Assembly (NCBI GenBank): GCA_002682825.1 | Contig: NOKP01000002.1 | Location: 935,132-999,131 of the forward strand | Length of the DNA: 64,000 nt | Reading direction: 5' to 3' | DNA from: Neonectria sp. B-13 | Lineage: Eukaryota; Ascomycota; Sordariomycetes; Hypocreales; Nectriaceae | Shown here: in pieces, positions 24,070-34,806 of the stretch | How the letters are laid out: each line of letters opens with the position of its first letter | Position numbering within the stretch: the stretch's first letter is position 1 | Notes under the pieces: model-generated | Databases searched by the model: none | What the model saw: only the letters and a program-made list of their open reading frames with translations | What the model was told of the DNA's origin: nothing | Translations under genes and position numbers: made by a program

Positions 24070-25518
24070 CTAACGGTACCAACCGTTGTCTGTATTGACT
24101 CGTCTCGCCGACGTAGACTGGGCTGTCGCACGCGTATCAGCGTCGCTGCCACTCTGCGAGCCTCCATCCTCTGTAACATGGACAGTAAGGTGTGTCGTTC
24201 TCAAAATCGTGGTCTTCGCATTCTCTGGATGCCTCAACTGCTCTGTACTCTCCGTCTTGAGGCTCCTCAGAGGAACACCACCATCCTCGTTTATCTTGTG
24301 ATACGCATCGGCCGTGGTACCGGTCCTCGACCGCGCCGAAACTCCGGTGCCATACTTGCTCCCATACCCGTACTTGTTGTAGTCCGAGTTCGAAGGGCCG
24401 CTGGCTGGCCCCGTGGAGACTTTCATGCCCATACGTTGTCTGATCTTTCGCACAACACCTGTGTCCTTGAAGATCTTGGGTAGGGTCGGCATACACATGA
24501 TGAAGAAGCCGCAGGTGGTCTCGGCCATGACCCAAAATACGACAGGGCCGAGTTGGTACATCTGGTCGGCGTCATAACCATAGCTGACGGTGACGCCGAG
24601 GCGGAATCCGGCCGCGACGCAGGCGCTGGACCAGAACATATTAGCCACGCGAGCCAAACAAGGAATGGGAAAAGGCTTACATCATCCCCAGGCTAAACAT
24701 GATGCTCACACCTAGTTTCTTCTTCAAGCTAAGATTCAGTCCCCAAATCACCCTTTGTGGAAGCAGCATCATAACCACATCGCTGAACAGCTGGACACTC
24801 CCGCTGGCCAGTTGAACAGGGACCAAGTTGAAGCATGTCCGCGGTAGGTAGAACTTCCAGATTGCTTCATGCGGGTTGCACTGCACGTTCAAAAGAATCA
24901 CGCAGGCAATCCCCCAAGTGACTTGCAGCGTGATGACGAAGACGCAGCCCCACCAGAAGGGAGACTTCAAGCGGTTTGATGGAGCGAAGATGCGACACCA
25001 TTCGATGAGGATTGCAGTTTTCAAGAGGGGGAGCACAGTTTGATAGAAAGAGCCGATAAGGAGGACGTTCTAGACAGTAGGTTAGTCTCGGCTCTTTCAA
25101 GGCCGTTTGAGGGGACGAACATAGCTCTGTTGAGACGAGCTGCCCAAACTTGAGATTCCACTGGTGTACAAAGTATCCTGGTGTCTGAATCAGCGCGTAG
25201 CTGCAGTAAGTCTGACCCCAGTAGACTCCGTAAGCGCAGATGATCAAAACTAGGAAAGGGATTAGTTGCCAAAATTACCCGACGATCAACAAAACAGCAG
25301 GACGTACCCTCTTCAATCTGGATTTTCCGAAGAAGATATACCCTGGCGTACAGCCTTAGACCCAGGCATAAGGTCGCAATTGTCATAGTAAGCGTTATGA
25401 TAGCAATAGCGAGCCCATTCCGGTTCGGCGGGTTGTCGAACTCTGCAGTCACCCCTGCGGGCGGCTTCATGGCTGGTGTGTCGAGCAGCTCGGCGAGGGC
25501 GGCCGCGTCGCTAGCCAT
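24070..25518 (-). CDS. Rhodopsin/PTH11-like integral membrane protein
   Basis: Four exons are inferred: 25518-25308, 25249 to about 25137, 25069-24681 and 24625-24070, about 422 aa. Several transmembrane helices are visible: GLAIAIITLTMTIATLCLGL, VLIICAYGVYWGQTYCSYAL, VLPLLKTAILIEWCRIF, FWWGCVFVITLQVTWGIACV, ASGSVQLFSDVVMMLLP, LGVSIMFSLGMM and GPVVFWVMAETTCGFFIM. A long hydrophilic C-terminal tail rich in Ser, Thr and Gly follows. This matches the fungal rhodopsin-domain/PTH11-like family, whose members include putative cell-surface sensors; many sit in secondary-metabolite clusters with unknown roles. The junction between exons 2 and 3 is awkward: the donor that fits family length is one base out of frame. 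It shares strand with the PKS and P450. Confidence 0.8.
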
Positions 25519-26578
25519 CTTGTCGGATTCAATGCGGTTGAAGGAAAAGGTGGTATTGGTACAAACAGAGTCAACTCAAAGCCACAAGATGGTCTAGGGC
25601 AGCGAGGGCTTTTGTGGTGTGGTCGCGACCACATCGTTACCTTGACGTTTGCCACAGACCCGGGATGTCGAGACGCACCCAAAGTGTCGCATTGTGAGGG
25701 AACCGGGGGTAACCGAACAGTTATTACGAAGGGACTCATAACCTGGAACCGATCGACGAAACGCCTGGGGGGTTGGGAGTTTACCCCTGACCCTCAAGCA
25801 ACCAAGGTACGAATATACGAGTTTACAAAGTACAAGAAAGCCAAGGCATGGCAGCTGCAGATATGAGCAGGGATCCAAGTAAGTCGGCGCAGTGCTCCTA
25901 TATCTTTTTAAATGGCGTTGAAGTCTGTTTAGATGTATATACCCTCCTAGGAGGTATTAGATACGTCGTCTAATTCCAATTTGCTGTTACTACATAGCTT
26001 GAGAGCCGGCCCGGAGTGGGATTCCGGCTGACTTGCGTCTGTCCACTTGACCATGCGGAATCTCCGCCTACAACCTTGTTAAAAGTTGAGGCTGCAGCAG
26101 GGAATCCAATCCAAGCTCGTCACAGCTACGAGACGAATTTCATGCATCTCGATCCTCATTACTCAGTTGGTGTGATGTGCGCTGCATGGCTGCGGCGTGA
26201 ACGAAACGGGGCGGGGAGTTCGGGACCACGCCGCCCGCGTCGTGATCCCGGTTCACTTGCAAGGGGGCAGATGTACACTAGATGCAACGCTGGTGGCCCG
26301 ACGGAACTCAGGAACCGGTGGCACGATGATCTTCGTACAGCTTGCCCCTGTTGTGTCTAAACTCTCGCCTTTACAATTTTCACTGCAACTATGGCCCTTG
26401 CCAATGCAATTCAACCATCGGCAACGGGCCTCGGCAACCTTGACCCCTTAAAGAACCTGGGTCTGGAAACTGGATCCTCGCATGGAACATCCGTCGACAT
26501 TTTGGCCTACTCACTCACTCCACCACTACCTCGAAAGCTTTGTGCAAAGAATCCGACTTGTCTATCCGTATTACCAAG
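25519..26578. promoter_or_regulatory. Bidirectional promoter region
   Basis: This 1.06-kb spacer lies between the divergent rhodopsin-like gene (-) and the acyltransferase (+) and should contain both promoters. No specific binding site can be assigned by eye. Confidence 0.5.
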
Positions 26579-28226
26579 ATGCCTAAGCAAGAAGTCATCG
26601 AGCTGCATCCTGAGGGGTGGGAGTCAGATCCGGCGGACGAGTACTTCATGCTGTCCACTCTGGACTACTGCGTCGGACAGGTCTACACCAACTACGCTCT
26701 CTTCTTCGAACTCTCGGACGCCGAGCATCCCAAGACCATCCCCGTCCTCAAACGTGCTCTCGAAATTACGTTGAGCCAATGTCGCCAGCTGTGCGGTATC
26801 GTTAACGAGCACCCCGATGGTGGGCTGTGCTCCCACAAGAAGAGGGAGAGCACCGTCCCGTTCCACGTTCAGTGGCTCACCGGCCCCGAAGATGAGGGCA
26901 AGTATCCATCTTTCGAAGAGCTCGAGAAAAGCCACTTTGTCTCTCAAGCCCTGGGCGACATGAACACGTGGTGCGTGCCCCCCATGACATACGGCGAGAA
27001 GCCCGAGGCCCAGCCCGGGAACCACCCCAAGATGGCTGCTTTCAAGGCGAGCTTTATCCGCGGTGGTTTGGTCTTGATGATGCATCACCACCACTACGGC
27101 AACGACATCATGGGCTGGGCTGGCGAGCTGCACCAGCTGGCCGAGAACTGTGCCGCCGTCTGGAAATCCCCGCAAAGCCCGGACCTTCCACCCTGGGACC
27201 CGGCCTGTCTCGATCGGTCTCGGATCACGAAGCCGGAGCTCCCCGCCGACCAGCAAGTCGACGGGCCCGTGCCGCCCTTGCGCCATGCTGATCACAGCGT
27301 GGGCCAGTGGCTCCTGTTCCACCTGCCGAAGAGCAAGACGGCCGAGTTGAAAAAGCTGGCGAGTCCCAGCGACGGGACTTACTGGATCTCGAGTTATGAT
27401 GCGTACATGGCCTTTATCTGGCGCATGCTGTCGAAGCACAGAGCCAGGTTGTTCAAGGCGGATCTCAACCAGAATCTTCTGTGGGGTGAGGCCGTTGATA
27501 TGCGCAGACGTTTCCATGACCCGCCGGTGCCACCACGAATTCAAGGAAATGTCGTATATGTGGCGTTGAGCGAGCAGAGTGCCGTGCCGCGACTCACAGC
27601 TGAAGAGGTCATCTCAGAAGCACCTCTGTCGAAGCTTGCCTGGTAGGTTCACTACTTTTCTGCCATGTGCCCCTTGATACCCCTCCCCGTCGTTTATATC
27701 CCAGCCGACTCAGAGATTGTTTGTTTCTAGGCATCTAGTTCAAACCTCTCCTTTTCTAAACCCACACCGTGCCAGTCATCGTAGTATCTGCTAACAGCCC
27801 CTTAGGTACATCCGCCAACTCACCAACGGCGTGACACAAGAAAGCCTAGACGCAATGCTCACCGCCATTGCCCCCATCCGTGACAAGACGACTCTGTTCC
27901 TCCGCACCGACAGCTTCCCTCCTATGAGCAATTTCACAACCGAGTGGCGGGACACGCGGCCCTGTGAGGCCGACTTTGGCTTTGCCAAGCCGCATGCCTT
28001 TCGCTTCCCCTTCGACACTGTCACGGCTGGTTTGACGGTAGTCTACCCGATACGAACCAATGGCGCTCCCGCTGGCGATGACGAGGGTAATGAATTCAGC
28101 ATCGGGTTCGAGAAGGAGATTGCAAAGGATCTGATTGAAGATCCCGAGTGGAATAAATATTTTGAGTTTAGGGGTGTTGACGCTGAGGAGAAAGCGAACG
28201 GGGCAACGCCATTACCTTCGGTTTAA
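26579..28226 (+). CDS. BAHD-type acyltransferase (transferase family)
   Basis: Two exons, 26579-27642 and 27806-28226, join in frame (TG|G, Trp) across a 163-nt intron with a GTAGGT donor and CTTAG acceptor, giving 494 aa. The catalytic HxxxD motif is HYGND (in MMHHHHYGNDIMGW, about 27080-27115). The second family signature, DFGWG in plants, appears as ADFGFAKP in exon 2. BAHD enzymes move an acyl group from acyl-CoA to a hydroxyl or amine; fungal relatives include trichothecene 3-O-acetyltransferase and pigment or alkaloid acetyltransferases. Lying next to the HR-PKS, it could acetylate the product or esterify the polyketide chain. Start chosen at MPKQEVIELHP; no ATG lies further upstream in frame. 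Confidence 0.88.
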
Positions 28227-28489
28227 TTAATTAAGTGTGTGTCGCAGAGCAAGGCTTAGAGCACTCTTTTCATAAAGTACAAACAATAGACCTTTGTTTA
28301 AGGAATTGGCAATGCGTACACCATGGTTGTTTATCATTTTCGTCAATTCGCTAATCCTTACAAAAGGTGCATCTGCTCTTCGAAGTTTGAGACTTGGCTA
28401 ATACGCCGGCTCAAGGTATTAGTCCTCCTAAGTGTAGGGTATGAACTTTGTCTGGGTAGCTCTTGCTCAGACGGTACATTTCATCAGCC
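28227..28489. other. Short spacer, nothing recognised
   Basis: The 3' flank of the acyltransferase and one edge of the transposon relic. No gene, terminal repeat or RNA was identified. Confidence 0.4.
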
Positions 28490-29015
28490 CTTTCATTTTA
28501 GACGCCGTTTCTTGTCCTTCTCGCCTCTTCTATGCTGCCCAAGTAGCCGTGATCGCAGCCGGCTTGAGGCTGAGGTCGTGTGTCTGTTGGATGTGAGACT
28601 CCTGAACCTTTTAAAGTTTTCAGAAGCCTCACGACGGATGAGGTGCTGGTACCAATCCTTGTAAGCGTTGAATAAACTCAGATTAAGAGGTTGCAGACAC
28701 TCCTCCGGATTTAGAGACAGAGGCAATAGTTCAATGTGGCGTCGACTGCAGAAACAAAAGAAATCGGCCGTGAAGTGGCTGTCACAGTCATCCATGAGAA
28801 GCAGGCGTTTGTGTTGAGGGTCCTGTGGCCGAGTGGACTTCTCGAAATGCTAGATCCATTCCGTTGCAAGAACGGCGCTGATGTGGCCATTGGGACTCGC
28901 AGCAATGAGAGTATCTCCATTGACATCTTTGTGAAGCCATTCAATCTCAAGTTCGATAGTCGGAATGACGATGAATGGCGCAATAGCGATACCAATAGCT
29001 GAAACAGCCTTCATA
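28490..29015 (-). pseudogene. Decayed Fot1/pogo-type (Tc1-mariner superfamily) transposase
   Basis: The minus strand reads in one frame from about 29013 (AHLTPMKAVSAIGIAIAPF) through ASPNGHISAVLATEWI, an in-frame TAG, then HFEKSTRPQDPQHKRLLLMDDCDSHFT, CSRRHIELLPLSLNPEECLQP and LNLSLFNAYKDWYQ. This parallels the pogo DDE domain, where LLLMDGHGSHLTPEF and the LLP-x-PPH-x-S-LQPLD block are usual. The stop falls where Lys is expected, and the Gly codons of DGHGSH have become Asp codons. N-terminal DNA-binding and C-terminal parts are not recognisable. It is a molecular fossil between the polyketide cluster and the NACHT gene. Confidence 0.75.
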
Positions 29016-29547
29016 GGAGTCAAATGGGCTGTATCCTATGTGTCTATTGGAGTGTGCTGGTCTACTTCATCAAATGTCTAGTGGAACATGACTTCTTCGA
29101 ATGTGAGGCCTTACCGATGAGAAGTGCTGACGTGTATGCTCTGTTGCTTCCAATGGTTATCGCTGCTCACCTTAACTCCCATGAGGGAATACGATTACGT
29201 GGCTGTTGTAACGCGAGTTGATTGGATTAAATATCGCAATCTCGCGGTGAAACTCCCTCTTCTCTCTCTTCAGCTTGTTGGTTGCAAGACATGGCTGAAT
29301 TGCTGCGCTCCAACTCGCTGAAAAGCACGCCTGCATAGTTAGTAAGTGCTGACGAACTGGCTGCACATTCACGTTGCTGCCTTGCCGAGCCTGATTGTCC
29401 TCACGACTCTACATGTCTTCCGAGAAATTTCTTCTTCCCCATCACTCTTTTCCCTATGTCTTCATCCTGTCGAAAACTACCTCAATTGACTCGCTGTTAC
29501 TTCTGATCGTATGCGCATGCTACCGCAGACTTTGAGTCCCGTTCAAC
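29016..29547. other. Promoter region of the PNP-NACHT gene / relic flank
   Basis: About 530 bp. It probably includes more of the decayed transposon on its left side, but no clear protein similarity could be read there. The 5' UTR of the downstream gene must start in the right part. Confidence 0.4.
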
Positions 29548-32500
29548 ATGGATATGCCACCGCCTAAACGACCAAAAGCTCGCAACGAGTTTGAGATTGT
29601 CATTGTATGCGCGCTCACTCTCGAGGCTGACGCCGTCATGGCTCTCTTTGACCACCACTGGGACGAAGTCGGGCGTCTTTCCTATGGGAGAGCTCCAGGC
29701 GACGTCAATGCCTATTCAATGGGTGCCATCGGCGCCCACAACGTGGTTTTAGCCCATTTGCCCGGAATGGGAAAAGCCACGGCTGGGAACAACGCCTCCT
29801 GTTGTGCAATGAGTTTCCCTAACATCAAACTGGCACTACTTGTCGGTATTTGTGGCAGCACACCGTCCTATGATGTAACTCAAATATTTCTTGGCGATGT
29901 TATTATTAGCAACGGTGTCGTGCAGTACGATCTTGGGCGGCGCTTTCCAGACCGGTTTGAGACGAAGGACACATCAAGCGACAGCCTTGGCAGACCGAAT
30001 ACGGAGATCAGGGCTTTGTTATCGAAACTCAGAACGGCGCGTCACAGCCAGATCTTGCAGAATACTTGCCAGAAATATCTCCAGCCGCTGTGCCTAGACT
30101 CGACGGTCGAGTACCCCGGACGCTCAAACGATCACCTCTTTCCGGCAAGACACCGCCACAAGCACCAAGGCCAGTTGAAATGCAATCAATGTGCCGCCTG
30201 CTATCAGAAATCAGACCCTGTATGCGAAGCCTCAGTTCATATGAGTTGCCAAGAGCTAGGTTGCGATACGAGCGTGTTGATCACAAGATCAACACGAACT
30301 GAGCAAACATCAAAAGAAGCGGAAAAAGACAACCCTTGCCCTATGATTCACTTTGGAATATTTGCCACGGGAGACACCGTCATGAAATCTGGGGAAGATC
30401 GGGATGAAGTCGGCAGGAACACGAAGGCTATAGGGTTTGAGATGGAGAGTGCTGGTATATGGGACGTTTTCCCATGCATTGTCATCAAGGGTGTCTGTGA
30501 CTATGCGGATAGCCACAAGAGTAAGGAATGGCAACCCTACGCTGCTGCTACTGCTGCAGCATGTGCGAAAGCATTCCTTGGGTACTGGCAGCCGACGCTG
30601 CAGTAAGCTATCTATTTCCCATGGAGAAGAAGCCGTTAAACTGATGGCTTTTGAAGTGAACTTCAATCCAGGACCAAGGCTGAGCAGCGCTATGAACGTC
30701 TTTTGAAGAGTCTCAGATTCAGGGAGATGAACGACCGCAAGAACACTATCTGCTCTAACGCTCCAGATACCTTTGGTTGGATTTTTAAACCACAAAGTTC
30801 CGACATCGATGTAATTGGTGTGAACGACCCCGATTCCTCCGAATTCGATTCCTCCGAATACGATTCCTCCGAATACGATTCCTCCGAATACGATTCTTCC
30901 GAATGCGCACCATTAGAAGCGAACGTCGGTGTCAATGAATGCGGCGGCACCGAGGTTCGGCTGGGTTTAAGGCGGCAATCCGATAGCCAAGAGCCAGAGA
31001 GCAGTTTGGACCCTCGCGACGAGGCGCAGCTCAGTTCGAGCTCGTTATTCAGGCCTTGTAGGCAGGAATGGGTGTGCTTCGCCTGCTGGCTTAAATCAAA
31101 CAACCCGGTGTACTGGATAAGCGGAAAGCCGGCTTCGGGAAAAAGCACCCTCATGAAATTCCTCATGTCCAACGATGAGACAAAGGCGGGCTTAGAGAAA
31201 TGGAGAGAGGGCGCTATGATTATCTCCCATTTCTTTTGGAAGCCAGGGAGTCTAATGGAAAAGTCTTTGAAGGGGTTTCTCTGTTCCTTGCTATACCAGA
31301 TCTTATCTAAGGACGAGCAATTCCTGCGCGGTAATTTCTACGATCTAATCAATGACTTCGACAAGAAGTCACCGTTAGATTGGAACAAAGAAGAACTTCG
31401 AAACCTGCTGTTGAGTTATACGAAGCAAACGACACGCCCGTTGTGCATTTTCATAGATGCACTTGACGAGATTTTTCCGGAGGAGGAGGCGAATGAGGTG
31501 TTGGGACTAATCGAGGATCTCGCTACTTCACACACAAAAATTTGCGTATCAAGTCGCCTAGAAGAGTTGTTTTGCCTACATCTCCAACAATACCCTTCTC
31601 TCAAAATTCACGATTTGACAAGACACGATATGGAACAATATTCAGCCAACGCCATTCACGGTGAACTCCTGAAGCTTCAGAGACATCAAAGAAAGCCAGC
31701 ACAGTTCAATGTCCAGTCACTGGTTTCTTCGATTGCCCACCGCGCTGATGGAGTGTTTCTTTGGGTTTTCTTAGTCACCAAAGAGCTGTTAAGAGGAATC
31801 AGGAACTACGAAACCGAGGATCAAATCTATCAACGATTAGAGTCGAAGCCCAGGGATCTCAAGAACCTGTATCGGGACATGTTGCAACGCTCGTCTGAGG
31901 CAGATCGTGAAATCTACGGCAGTGCAGCGGCCAGAATTTTCAGCATCGTCATTCATGATGACGACCCTTGGGTGTGGGGTCTTAGCGTTTTTGAACTCAT
32001 GGCTGCACTGAATGATGCAGTCCTGGATCGGTATCTGCTTGATGACAAGCAGCTGCATGTGCCTGAAATCCACGAGATGTGCCAGAAAACATTGCAAATG
32101 CTGAAAGGCGGATGTGCGGGACTTCTAGAAACATCTGGAATCGACCCTTCCTCGAATTGTTTTCATGGCTCAGATTGCGAGCTTGATCGTCTCAATTTAT
32201 GGACTGAGATGAAAGTTACGCTTATTCATCGGACAGTTGGGGATTTCCTTCTCGAGAACAAAGAAGACCGGAATATTTGGCAACATGACGGATTCACCCA
32301 AGAAGTGGCACTCTTCCGAAGAATCAGAGCGGACTTGTGTATGGCACGGCTCAATGCCATCATTTTCCCGATCAGGTGCGTTAGTGTTTACTTGATGATA
32401 GCCAGGCTGGGCGAGGCGCAGACGTTACTATCTACCACCATTGCACCTATGATGGCTGCCATCATTGACGATCACAGGCGAGGCAACATGAAGCTTGATG

Positions 32501-33402
32501 CAAATGCCAACGAGAACCTCGTCTGGGAAATGTCATCCGATATTGCAATACCGATAATCTCAGGGGAACACGGGCTTGCTCAATACGTGATTGCCTGCAT
32601 CTCCTCCTACGGAGCAGACCGTCGGGCCTGGATTCGTTATCTGGTCTTACTTCGATGCTGCGAAACAGCCAGGTTCCAGGGCGATGAGAGTCAAACGCTG
32701 GGCCAACATGATCTTATTCATCAGCTTCTCCACGCAGGTACTGACCCGAACCGAGTTGAGGAAATGCGACCAATAACACCTGACTCGGACGTTGCTACAT
32801 GTGTCGTCGGACCGCCCTGGCTTCAGTACCTGATAGCTGTGCTCAACTGGCATCCTGCTCAATTTGACAGCTCCTACCCATTAAACCTCGTCCTTCAAAC
32901 CTTGGAGACGTTTCAAGACCGGGGAGCAAGCCTGACCTCAAGAACAACGGTTGCTTTTGTGTGGAAAGGTGTGAGGGCAGGGAACAGGAACGGATTATTG
33001 CATGTCTGCTCTTCCACTTTGGCCAATTACGCCAGCTCTTTCATTATTGTTGAAGTGAATGGCCAGGCCTTGGTCGAAGCTGTATTGCACAAATTGGGCA
33101 GAATGATGACTCGGAGAGTTGAACCCGGTCGTCCCAGAGTCAACCCATACATGGAGGCAGTTGCTTTCACCAGTGAGAGGGAAGAAGCTTCCTTCGCGGT
33201 AACACGTGCCGAGGTTTCGAATTTTCTGTTGTATGGAGTGAGGAGCTGGCTCGGAATACGATTTGGAGAGGGAAGCAAGGAAGATATCTGGAAGATTGTG
33301 CAGCGTATCGAAAGGACCTGCGATAACGCCGTTGAACAGGCGATCACAACGTCAGAGCCACTGGACAGCCGTGAGCCTTTAACTGGGTGGCAGCGGTATT
33401 AG
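29548..33402 (+). CDS. STAND/NLR-type protein: nucleoside phosphorylase + NACHT
   Basis: Two exons, 29548-30602 and 30672-33402, join across a 69-nt intron (GTAAGC...ATCCAG), giving 1261 aa. Residues about 10-350 form a purine/uridine-phosphorylase-like domain: EIVIVCALTLEADAV, MGKATAGNN, LALLVGICGSTP, FLGDVIISNGVVQYDLGR, FEMESAGIWD and CVVIKG-like CIVIKGVCDYADSHK. The linker reads RYERLLKSLRFREMNDRKNTI, typical of this fungal class. A five-unit DSSEY repeat follows, then the NACHT NTPase with Walker A GKPASGKST (about 31120-31150), Walker B CIFIDALDE and the VFLWVFLVTKELLRG block. The C-terminal about 450 residues show no ANK, TPR or WD repeats. Such proteins are thought to act as intracellular sensors for allorecognition or immunity. 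A Cys/His-rich insert in the phosphorylase half (CNQCAACYQKSDPVC) is unusual. Confidence 0.88.
30832..30906 (+). repeat. 15-bp in-frame minisatellite in the PNP-NACHT linker
   Basis: Five units of GATTCCTCCGAATAC or near-identical copies run head to tail (first unit ends TTC, last begins GATTCTTCC and ends TGC). They encode DSSEF, DSSEY three times, and DSSEC, an acidic Ser-rich, possibly phosphorylatable spacer just before the NTPase domain. Confidence 0.93.
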
Positions 33403-33821
33403 CGTTCTAGATGGCTTATTTAATTCGATTTGGAGGGGGAGGGGGTTGACTTCTTGTCCCCATCGTTTCATTACGACACTTGGGACAGTCCGTTTTATTT
33501 TATTTTAAGTACTGTACAGACTGAATAATATACGCCTTTATTAAGGCACCATGTTTACAAGGCGAGAGAGAATATTTGCTCTCTGAGGGTGCAACATAGA
33601 CTGATTTCTTCCAGAAGCATACTGCAGTCTCCGCATTGTCTGTTCCATCGAAGCCACCCGATAGGTAGCATTTGCGTCAATTGCCAGTTCGATGTGGGAA
33701 AAGTCTAGCCAGAGACCTAAACTGGGAACTTGGCAAAGAAGCGACTCGTGTTTAATGCCTGCGACCATCACTCAAAACATCAAACATATCAACGATTGAT
33801 ACTGGTAAATGACGTTTAGTT
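33403..33821. other. 3' spacer between PNP-NACHT gene and bZIP gene
   Basis: About 420 bp between two convergently transcribed genes. A minus-strand frame (33771-33541) has no recognisable product. Confidence 0.45.
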
Positions 33822-34806
33822 CTACATAAGTCCGGCATCATCAGCCCTCTTCTCAATGATGCTTGAGTGAAGACGAAAAAGCGGCTTTTCGCCTCGCTTG
33901 GCGCGCCACTCATTAGTGGAACGGAGAAGACCCCAACATCCAGCAATGGCCCAGCCCCATGTCCTGACAAAGGATTCTGTCACTTCCCAGCCACTTGGAT
34001 CCCAGGGTTCGCGCCAAATAAGCATGCCTGGGTCGTGACTTGGAACGCGTCCGTGGAGGTCATGGCAGAGCTGCTCCTCGTCGAAGCAATCGAAGCCTCG
34101 CCGGAACAAGTTGTCTCGCATCTCGGGCACAGGGATCAGATCAATCCACGGGTGATGTAATGTGGCGCGTTGAAGATCTGTTGGTTGCAGCCCGTCTGGA
34201 AGTCGTGCCACTGGTGCTGTTGAGGTACCGGCTCGATAAGAGCCCAGCGAGTTGAACGGCGACAGAGCATCGTTGTCCATCTGCCCAGATGAGAGACCCA
34301 AGAGGTCCATGTTGGCCAATAAAGCTCGGACAAAGTTAAACTGGGATAAGATGGGGAAGATTTCAAGTTGTGGAGCGCGCGCTTTGTAGAGCTGATATGC
34401 AAACGCCTCGAAATGTTGGAGAATGATCACATTATGCTCCGATCCGGCATCAAGAAGGTTGATACTCCTAACAGCGGCTCTGACGGCTTTCATATCAGAG
34501 TCCTCGTATTTCCAGTGTGCCGGAGGGCTCGAAGAGTCGGGGGCCGGAAGAAGCTGTTGACCTTCGGCACCGTCACAGGCGCCAGGGGGGCCAAGTGCCC
34601 TTTGTCTCCTCGTCCCTACTGATGGTTAGCAAGCTCAAGACTAGGCTAGGTCAACGATCTGTCATACTGAGGACTCGTTGGTTCCGGCGATTTTGAATCC
34701 TCCTCCTCTCTCTCGCATCCGATATGCCCGACCAGTCGTCCTCGTCCCTAACCCACCTATCCGCGATGCTGTCGCGTTGTGAGTCGGCATTACCGGAGTC
34801 TGCCAT
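33822..34806 (-). CDS. bZIP-like transcription factor with DUF3425 domain
   Basis: Two exons, 34806-34668 and 34618-33822, are joined by a 49-nt intron (GTATGA...CATCAG), giving 311 aa in exact frame. Exon 1 encodes an acidic start and the basic region ISDARERRRIQNRRNQRVL; the second exon continues GTRRQRALG. The C-terminal part is the fungal DUF3425 domain: HHPWIDLIPVPEMRDNLFRR, DEEQLCHDLHG, MLIWREPWDPSGWEVTESF, VRTWGWAIAGCWGLLRSTNEWR. No leucine zipper heptads are obvious. The basic region is off-consensus: where bZIP proteins have Arg eight residues after the invariant Asn, this model has Ile created at the splice junction. It is transcribed divergently from the NmrA-like gene, which suggests shared control. 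Confidence 0.82.

Noticed and set aside
26624..27544. 306-codon minus-strand frame over the acyltransferase
   Set aside because: Antisense shadow caused by GC-rich third positions; the plus strand has the HYGND motif and a good intron.
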